A stretch of 64,000 nt of DNA, from contig JALDYZ010000015.1 of assembly GCA_030028905.1 (NCBI GenBank), positions 1 through 64,000 of the forward strand, written 5' to 3'. This document shows, piece after piece, positions 58,238 to 64,000 of this stretch. The position numbers and the translations under genes were made by a program. How positions within the stretch are numbered: position 1 is the first letter of the stretch; every line of letters starts with the position of its first letter. This stretch comes from Ferirhizobium litorale (GTDB taxonomy: Bacteria; Pseudomonadota; Alphaproteobacteria; Rhizobiales; Rhizobiaceae). The notes below the pieces were generated by a model, which worked only from the letters and a program-made list of their open reading frames with translations, had not been told where the DNA came from and made no database searches.

Positions 58238-58552
58238 ATGGCCTGGATCCTTCTCTTTCTCGCCGGTCTGCTGGAGATCGGCTGGGCGGTCGGCTTGAAA
58301 TACACCGAGGGTTTCACCCGCCCCATTCCCACGATTCTGACGGCTGGCTCGATGGTCGCAAGTGTCGTCCTCCTAGGGCTCGCGGTTCGCACCCTTCCCC
58401 TCGGCACGGCCTACGCAGTCTGGACCGGCATCGGCACGGTCGGCACGGTCCTGCTCGGCATCTGGCTGCTCGGCGAACCGGCGACTGCGGTGCGTCTCCT
58501 GTGCATCTCGCTGATCGTCGGCGGCATTGCCGGCCTGAAGCTCACCGCATAG
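58238..58552 (+). CDS. sugE: SMR family guanidinium exporter (SugE/Gdx type)
   Basis: 104 residues with four helices. [32 protein letters not shown] carries the essential membrane glutamate (E13) and the Gdx-type [30 protein letters not shown] is the SugE signature as opposed to EmrE. Gdx proteins are dimeric antiporters that export guanidinium for protons. The guanidine-II riboswitch in its leader strongly supports that substrate. It follows fghA by 143 bases. Confidence 0.93.
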   Translation: MAWILLFLAGLLEIGWAVGLKYTEGFTRPIPTILTAGSMVASVVLLGLAVRTLPLGTAYAVWTGIGTVGTVLLGIWLLGEPATAVRLLCISLIVGGIAGLKLTA

Positions 58553-58603
58553 CAGCTAGATCCGATGCGAAAATGCTGCGCATCGGCTTGCGCAGCAGTC
58601 TAT

Positions 58604-58996
58604 CTATGACCTGCGGTTGTCGAGCGCGAAAGCGCCCGGGCCGGCAAAGAACAGGTACATGAAGATGAAGCAGAACGAGATCGCCGCATCGCCGCGATTG
58701 TTGACCGGAAAGAAATCGACCGGAAAATGTGCCATGAAATAGGCCACCGCCATGAAACCGCACAGGATGAAGGCGGTCGGTCGCGTGAACAGGCCGATCA
58801 GCACGAGAAAGCCGCCGACGATTTCGAGGATGCCGGCGACACCGATCAGGTTCATGAGATCGGTGAAGCGCTCGGTAGCCGGCGGAAAATTGAAGAACTT
58901 CTGTGTGCCGTGCTCGATGAACTGCAGCGCGGTCATCATACGCAATGCAGCCAGAGCATAGGGCTCGAAAGCCCGCAACTGCTCCCAATTCGCCAT
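58604..58996 (-). CDS. DoxX family membrane protein
   Basis: 130 residues with four helices: FEPYALAALRMMTALQFIEHGTQKFFNFP is the DoxX opening; MNLIGVAGILEIVGGFLVLIGLFTRPTAFILCGFMAVAYFMAHFP and AISFCFIFMYLFFAGPG follow. DoxX proteins are linked to redox or quinone functions; role here unknown. ATG 58996 is preferred. It is divergent from lexA. Confidence 0.88.
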   Translation of the reverse strand: MANWEQLRAFEPYALAALRMMTALQFIEHGTQKFFNFPPATERFTDLMNLIGVAGILEIVGGFLVLIGLFTRPTAFILCGFMAVAYFMAHFPVDFFPVNNRGDAAISFCFIFMYLFFAGPGAFALDNRRS

Positions 58997-59120
58997 CGGT
59001 TCACTCTCCCGTGACTGCGGCCGCCAGAGTCGACGCCCTGCCCTTGGCCCATTAGACGTAAGAAATATTCCGAATATTGACCAAACCATCACCATTTTCA
59101 CGAAATTTTAGGCTCTTGCA

Positions 59121-59161
59121 GAACACATATGGAACAGATAGTGTCTGTTCTGGATTTGTTT
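59121..59161 (+). promoter_or_regulatory. LexA (SOS) boxes upstream of lexA
   Basis: GAAC-N7-GAAC at 59121-59135 is the reverse complement of the alphaproteobacterial SOS box GTTC-N7-GTTC; a second, one-mismatch copy GTTC-N7-GTTT is at 59147-59161, ending 22 bases before the lexA start. This supports autorepression. Confidence 0.85.
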
Positions 59162-59183
59162 CGCGACTCTGGGGGTAGCGGTT

Positions 59184-59909
59184 ATGCTGACACGCAAGCA
59201 ACAGGAATTGCTCTTGTTCATCCACGAACGGATGAAGGAGTCAGGCGTTCCCCCGTCATTCGACGAAATGAAGGATGCGCTCGACCTGGCATCGAAATCC
59301 GGCATCCACCGGTTGATCACGGCGCTCGAGGAGCGCGGCTTCATCCGCCGCCTGCCGAACAGGGCACGCGCACTCGAAGTCATCAAGCTGCCGGAAGCCT
59401 ATTCCCCAAGCCTCCAACCGCGCCGCGGCTTCTCGCCCAGCGTTATCGAAGGCAGCCTCGGCAAGCCACAGCCGGCCCAGGTCACGCCCCCTCCCGCACG
59501 CCCGGTGCGATCCGAACCCTCCAGTGCGGTGCCGGTGCCGCTGATGGGTCGCATCGCTGCAGGCGTGCCCATTTCAGCCATCCAGAACAACACCCATGAT
59601 GTGATCGTTCCGGCGGAAATGCTCGGATCGGGCGAACATTATGCGCTCGAGGTGAAGGGCGACTCGATGATAGATGCCGGCATTCTCGACGGCGACACGG
59701 TCATCATTCGCAATACAACCACGGCAAGCCCGGGCGAGATTGTCGTCGCGCTGGTGGACGACGAGGAGGCAACCCTCAAGCGCTTCCGGCGCAAGGGCGC
59801 ATCGATCGCGCTCGAGGCCGCCAATCCGGCCTACGAGACACGCATCTTTTCCGCCGACCGTGTAAAAGTGCAGGGCAAGCTCGTGGGCCTTATCCGCCGC
59901 TATCACTGA
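59184..59909 (+). CDS. lexA: SOS repressor LexA
   Basis: 241 residues. Winged [48 protein letters not shown]; the self-cleavage Ala-Gly lies in [10 protein letters not shown], the nucleophile serine in [15 protein letters not shown], and the lysine in [10 protein letters not shown]. RecA-stimulated cleavage inactivates it. The Pro-rich hinge is longer than in E. coli, as usual in rhizobia. Its last 20 bases overlap the end of the convergent comEC. Confidence 0.96.
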   Translation: MLTRKQQELLLFIHERMKESGVPPSFDEMKDALDLASKSGIHRLITALEERGFIRRLPNRARALEVIKLPEAYSPSLQPRRGFSPSVIEGSLGKPQPAQVTPPPARPVRSEPSSAVPVPLMGRIAAGVPISAIQNNTHDVIVPAEMLGSGEHYALEVKGDSMIDAGILDGDTVIIRNTTTASPGEIVVALVDDEEATLKRFRRKGASIALEAANPAYETRIFSADRVKVQGKLVGLIRRYH

Positions 59910-62379
59910 GCGGCTCAAGCAGTTCCTCGACGGATCTGCGTTCATGTGTACCCGTCCGCCAGTCATAGGAACGATGCCGGGTCCACGGACGATCGGCGCC
60001 CTGCCCGGCGGCCAATACGTGGAGTGGATCCGAGGCGCTCTCACCGAACCGGATTTCGAGAGCGCCGGTCTGTCGAAGAAGCGTCGGTGAAATCAGCCGA
60101 GCGCCCGAGCGGCATTGCTCGAAGTGCACGTGACGTGCGGATATGACGAGATCGGCGACATCGCACGCGGCGCCGATCCAGGTTGGATCTTCAATCGTTG
60201 CGATCGCCACGCCCGCTCTCGTTCGTGCCACGCACCACGCGCGGTCGAGACAGTTGAAACGGTCCACCTCTTCGGTCGCCAGCGCGGCGCGCAGAGTTCC
60301 TCGGTCTTCCGCACCGTCACGTTTGACTGGCGCGTTCGCTTCACTATCCACCACCGTTCGGTTCGCTATCGCATCGCTACGCTTTATATGCGGGCCAACG
60401 TGCTCCTCAAGCTCCAGCGCGCGTTGCCACTGGGAGAAAATGAAGTCCGGGGGGCGGCGGCGGTTCGAACTGAGTCCATCGGGCCTCGCCAGGGCGACCA
60501 GCCTGCCGTCCTCGGCAATCAACAGATCCGGTTTCTCGTATGGCGCGGCCACTGACGCCAGGAGAACTCCGGCGACATAGGGAACGATCCCGAGCAGTCG
60601 CAGCTTCGTCCTCAGCAGGGTCAGCAGCAGAAATCCGGTGATCGCCAGTGGCAGGAACAGCGGGTGAAGACGTCCGATCACAACCTCGCCTCCCCAGCCG
60701 GAAACGACGACGGCAACGTTGAGGACGATGTCGATGCCGAATCCCATCACCGCCAGTGCCAGCCAATCAAGTCCAAGCGGCATCAGCAACATGGCGAGCA
60801 GTGCAAACGGCATGACGACCAGCGAGATGATGGGCATTGCTGCGAGGTTGGCCACGAGCCCGTAGGTCGTTAGGTGATGGAAGTGCTCGACCGAAAACAT
60901 CGCCGTCGAAAGGCCGCCGATCAGGGACGTAAGGAAGATCCCGGCGGCAAGACGCCAAACCGCTCTGACCGGAACGAACCAGGCCGCACCGAATAGCTTG
61001 GTCCGCGGCGCGGGACTTTCCTTCCAGACCGAATAGCCGGATACGAGTGCCAGTGTCGCGGCAAAGGACATCTGGAAGCTCGGCCCCATCACCTCGGAGG
61101 GCGATAGCAGCAGGATGACGATTGCCGACAGTGCAACGTTCCTGAGGCTGATTGACGGCCGATCGAAGAAAACGGCCACGAGCATAATCACGACCATCAG
61201 GTATGCGCGTTCGGCGGACACCGCAAAGCCGGAGATCAGGAAGTAGGCCGTTACGGTTACAAGTGCCCCGAAAGCGGCGAATTTCTTGATTGCGTGCGCC
61301 TGGGACAGGTCGGGAAGCAGACTGAAAGCCGAGCGCAGCCCAATGAAGAATATTCCCGCGGCAAGCGCCATGTTGAGCCCGGAAATGGCAACGATGTGCG
61401 CCAGGCCGGAGAGCCGCAGCGCCGCTATCATGTCCTTCGAAATCGCCCGCCGCTCGTCGGTGACGATCGCGGCGGCGAAGGCGCCCGTGTCGCCCGGCAG
61501 CGTCGCGCGGATCCTGTCGCCGATCGCGCTGCGAAGTGCGAATATCTGCCGCCCGGTGACATCCAGCCAGTCAAACCGGCGCGCCGAATGCTTATCACCA
61601 GCCGGAGACATACCTTCCGGTGGTCCGTAAAAGTAACCGACGGCGCCGATCCCGTCGAAGTAGGATGAAAACGCAAAGTCGTTCAGCCCAGCGAGGACCG
61701 GTCCGGATGGGGGCGCCAGACGTGCAAGACCCGAAATGATGTCGCCGACCCCGACCGGGGTATGCTCCGACAGTGCGAGGACCGATACCCGCTTCGGTGG
61801 ACGCCGCAATTCGGGATCCTTGGTTTCTTCCAGACAGATGAGATAGCGCCAGTTCCCATTCGCATCCGCCTCCCGACGCTCGACAATGCCTTCCATGCGC
61901 GTCGTGACAGCGCTGTCGAGAATCACCGTCGCCTTTCGCCAGGCTTCGAGCTGACTGGCAAGCATGCCCGCCAAGAAGAATATGGTCGCTAGTATGCCGT
62001 ATCGGATACGCGGATCGCCACGACGCACAAGATGCGCGATGATGACCGCGACCAGGACGCAAAACCCGATGGCCTGCACCGGCGGGTCTCTCGGCAGACT
62101 GAACCACGTTGCCGCTCCCGCGCCAAGCGCGACCGGGACGAATAGAAACGCCCGGCCGTGCGCTTCCTCCGCCCCCGCGCATTCGCGCAGCTTCTGGCTC
62201 GTATTGATTACCGGCCGATGTCGATCGAGCCAGTCTGCGACGTGCCGAAACGCCCACTTTTTAGGCAATGTAGCAGGTGCCGAAAGCCACCGCTCTGCCG
62301 TCAATCCGCCGTCAGGAGGCACGACCGGGTCGATACCTCCTTTGCGCGCAGAATCGGCAGCAAAAACCGGCGGCATCAT
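59890..62379 (-). CDS. comEC: ComEC/Rec2 family competence protein
   Basis: 829 residues. An N-terminal DUF4131 region ([34 protein letters not shown]) precedes the ComEC channel core, with [45 protein letters not shown] and about ten helices. The C-terminal region has no HxHxDH metallo-beta-lactamase motif, as in many proteobacterial forms. It would pass single-stranded DNA during natural transformation; no comEA or pilus genes are in the window. ATG 62379 or 62376 may start it. Confidence 0.88.
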   Translation of the reverse strand: MMPPVFAADSARKGGIDPVVPPDGGLTAERWLSAPATLPKKWAFRHVADWLDRHRPVINTSQKLRECAGAEEAHGRAFLFVPVALGAGAATWFSLPRDPPVQAIGFCVLVAVIIAHLVRRGDPRIRYGILATIFFLAGMLASQLEAWRKATVILDSAVTTRMEGIVERREADANGNWRYLICLEETKDPELRRPPKRVSVLALSEHTPVGVGDIISGLARLAPPSGPVLAGLNDFAFSSYFDGIGAVGYFYGPPEGMSPAGDKHSARRFDWLDVTGRQIFALRSAIGDRIRATLPGDTGAFAAAIVTDERRAISKDMIAALRLSGLAHIVAISGLNMALAAGIFFIGLRSAFSLLPDLSQAHAIKKFAAFGALVTVTAYFLISGFAVSAERAYLMVVIMLVAVFFDRPSISLRNVALSAIVILLLSPSEVMGPSFQMSFAATLALVSGYSVWKESPAPRTKLFGAAWFVPVRAVWRLAAGIFLTSLIGGLSTAMFSVEHFHHLTTYGLVANLAAMPIISLVVMPFALLAMLLMPLGLDWLALAVMGFGIDIVLNVAVVVSGWGGEVVIGRLHPLFLPLAITGFLLLTLLRTKLRLLGIVPYVAGVLLASVAAPYEKPDLLIAEDGRLVALARPDGLSSNRRRPPDFIFSQWQRALELEEHVGPHIKRSDAIANRTVVDSEANAPVKRDGAEDRGTLRAALATEEVDRFNCLDRAWCVARTRAGVAIATIEDPTWIGAACDVADLVISARHVHFEQCRSGARLISPTLLRQTGALEIRFGESASDPLHVLAAGQGADRPWTRHRSYDWRTGTHERRSVEELLEPLSDSGG

Positions 62380-62672
62380 ACTATTTTCCTACGTAAGCGC
62401 GCCATTTTTTCCAAATAATGCAACTCAGGATAGGAAATTGCAACCACACATGCCGAACTTCCCGTTGTGGATCGCAAAATTCAGGCAAATGTCGGAAATT
62501 GTTCGGCTTTTTCTCGGAATGAGCAAATGCTGCAATGCGCGCAAACTGCCTTCGCAATGCACAATTTGCCCTTGGGATAGCTTGGCATCGCGCCTTGGAT
62601 CATATAGCAAGATTGGGATGCTAAAACCTGTGGCGCCTTCGTGGCGTCATTACGCCATTTCGGAGAATAAGC
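62380..62672. other. Divergent promoter region of comEC and gltA
   Basis: 293 bases with no supported gene. A TGGCGT/ACGCCA hairpin is at about 62642-62657, just upstream of the gltA ribosome site CGGAG. In several rhizobia gltX lies between comEC and gltA; it is absent here. Confidence 0.35.
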
Positions 62673-63962
62673 ATGACCGATAAAAGCGCTGCACTGACAC
62701 TCGGGGACAAGAGCGTCGAACTGCCGGTAAAGCAGGGAACGATCGGGCCGAGCGTCGTCGACATCGGTACCCTTTACAAGAACACCGGCGCGTTCACTTA
62801 CGACCCGGGTTTCACGTCGACGGCTTCGTGCGAGTCCAAGATCACCTATATCGATGGTGACGAAGGCGTGTTGCTGCACCGCGGCTACCCTATCGAGCAG
62901 CTTGCCGAACACGGCGACTTCCTGGAAGTCTGCTATCTGCTGCTTTACGGCGAATTGCCGACAGCCGCTCAGAAGAAAGACTTCGACTATCGCGTGACCC
63001 ACCACACTATGGTGCACGAGCAGATGAGCCGCTTTTTCACCGGTTTCCGTCGTGATGCGCATCCTATGGCCGTCATGTGCGGTTGCGTCGGCGCCCTGTC
63101 TGCCTTCTACCACGACTCGACCGACATCACCGATCCGCACCAGCGCATGGTCGCGAGCCTGCGGATGATCGCCAAGATGCCGACGATCGCGGCAATGGCC
63201 TACAAGTATCACATCGGCCAGCCGTTCGTTTATCCGAAGAACGATCTCGACTACGCATCGAACTTCCTGCGCATGTGTTTCGCCGTGCCCTGCGAGGAGT
63301 ATGTGGTCAACCCGGTGCTGTCGCGCGCCATGGACCGCATCTTCATCCTGCATGCCGACCACGAACAGAACGCTTCGACCTCGACGGTCCGCCTTGCCGG
63401 CTCCTCGGGCGCCAATCCGTTCGCATGCATCGCCGCCGGTATCGCCTGCCTCTGGGGCCCTGCGCATGGTGGCGCGAACGAAGCTGCATTGAATATGCTG
63501 GCAGAAATCGGCACTGTTGAGCGCATTCCGGAATTCATCGCCCGTGCGAAGGACAAGAACGATCCGTTCCGCCTGATGGGCTTCGGACACCGCGTCTACA
63601 AGAACTACGATCCGCGTGCCAAGATCATGCAGAAAACCTGCCATGAGGTTCTCAGCGAACTTGGCATCAAGGACGACCCGTTGCTCGACGTCGCGATCGA
63701 GCTGGAAAAGATCGCCCTCACGGACGACTACTTCATCTCCAAGAAGCTCTATCCGAACATCGACTTCTACTCCGGCATCACGCTCAAGGCGCTCGGCTTC
63801 CCGACCACCATGTTCACCGTTCTGTTCGCGCTGGCCCGCACCGTCGGCTGGATCGCCCAGTGGAACGAAATGATCGAGGATCCGGAGCAGCGCATCGGGC
63901 GTCCTCGCCAGCTCTACATCGGCGAACCGACCCGCGACTACCTGCCTGTTTCCAAGCGCTGA
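62673..63962 (+). CDS. gltA: Citrate synthase
   Basis: 429 residues; type II citrate synthase of the TCA cycle. Active-site histidine in [22 protein letters not shown], second histidine in [16 protein letters not shown], aspartate in the [22 protein letters not shown] segment. N-terminus [26 protein letters not shown] is rhizobial in style. ATG 62673 has CGGAG upstream. Confidence 0.97.
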   Translation: MTDKSAALTLGDKSVELPVKQGTIGPSVVDIGTLYKNTGAFTYDPGFTSTASCESKITYIDGDEGVLLHRGYPIEQLAEHGDFLEVCYLLLYGELPTAAQKKDFDYRVTHHTMVHEQMSRFFTGFRRDAHPMAVMCGCVGALSAFYHDSTDITDPHQRMVASLRMIAKMPTIAAMAYKYHIGQPFVYPKNDLDYASNFLRMCFAVPCEEYVVNPVLSRAMDRIFILHADHEQNASTSTVRLAGSSGANPFACIAAGIACLWGPAHGGANEAALNMLAEIGTVERIPEFIARAKDKNDPFRLMGFGHRVYKNYDPRAKIMQKTCHEVLSELGIKDDPLLDVAIELEKIALTDDYFISKKLYPNIDFYSGITLKALGFPTTMFTVLFALARTVGWIAQWNEMIEDPEQRIGRPRQLYIGEPTRDYLPVSKR

Positions 63963-63983
63963 TCGCATCGACATCAAGAAAAA

Positions 63984-64000
63984 GGCCCGGTTCGGAAACC
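63984..64000 (+). terminator. Left part of the gltA terminator (cut by the window end)
   Basis: AAAAAGGCCCGGTTCGGAAACC: GGTT pairs with AACC around CGGA, and the GGCCC arm probably continues to pair beyond base 64000. Partial, so not fully supported. Confidence 0.45.

Overview
The window is about 64 kb of high-GC alphaproteobacterial chromosome. Gene content and local order point to Rhizobiales, most likely Rhizobiaceae (Sinorhizobium/Rhizobium-like). Supporting signs are the rlpA-dac-tmk-holB-metG-tatD-MBL cluster, the ppiD-trpDC-moaC-moeA cluster, a lexA gene preceded by alphaproteobacterial GTTC-N7-GTTC SOS boxes, DUF2336, DUF1489, BTLCP and PilZ proteins, and TTAACCAT (CtrA-like) promoter half-sites. 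The species cannot be named from this sequence alone.

Layout. 1-2232 is accessory DNA. It holds the end of an IS21-type element that cuts into an open frame, a leftward operon of an unknown protein plus a free-standing M41-type metallopeptidase, and a divergent XRE-type regulator with three tandem 21-bp operator-like repeats between them. 2233-10588 is the replication and cell-wall cluster (MBL hydrolase, tatD, metG, holB, tmk, a D-Ala-D-Ala carboxypeptidase-like gene, rlpA), interrupted by a TSUP permease. A tRNA-Ser(TGA) follows. 12262-18731 carries ppiD, trpD, trpC, moaC, moeA and a PanE-type reductase, convergent with pyrG-secG-tpiA. 23-32 kb holds parE, transport, redox and hypothetical genes. 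32-38 kb holds thrS, yidD, an Fe-S scaffold gene, folE, hisI, a patatin and a CBS protein. 38-46 kb is rich in signalling and envelope genes (rhomboid, PAS, PilZ, BTLCP, DD-carboxypeptidase with SPOR tail, SGNH hydrolase) and in structured intergenic RNA candidates. 46-53 kb has sdaA, membrane proteins, a MerR regulator and mgtE. 53-58.5 kb has a peptide-deformylase homologue lacking its metal ligands, tRNA-Leu(GAG), lipB, a DMT transporter, the glutathione formaldehyde-detoxification pair adhC/fghA, and an SMR exporter behind a guanidine-II (mini-ykkC) riboswitch. 58.6-64 kb holds doxX, lexA, comEC and gltA.

Most of the window is ordinary core genome. The observations most worth following are the XRE/orphan-M41 module at the left end, two enzyme homologues with lost catalytic residues (the DacF-like protein at 8318-9466 and the deformylase-like protein at 52786-53280), the guanidine-II riboswitch upstream of the SMR gene, a strong orphan leftward terminator implying a small RNA near 39.1 kb, and strong unexplained hairpins near 41.9 and 44.6 kb. 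No CRISPR array, prophage or large gene-dense mobile island was seen.
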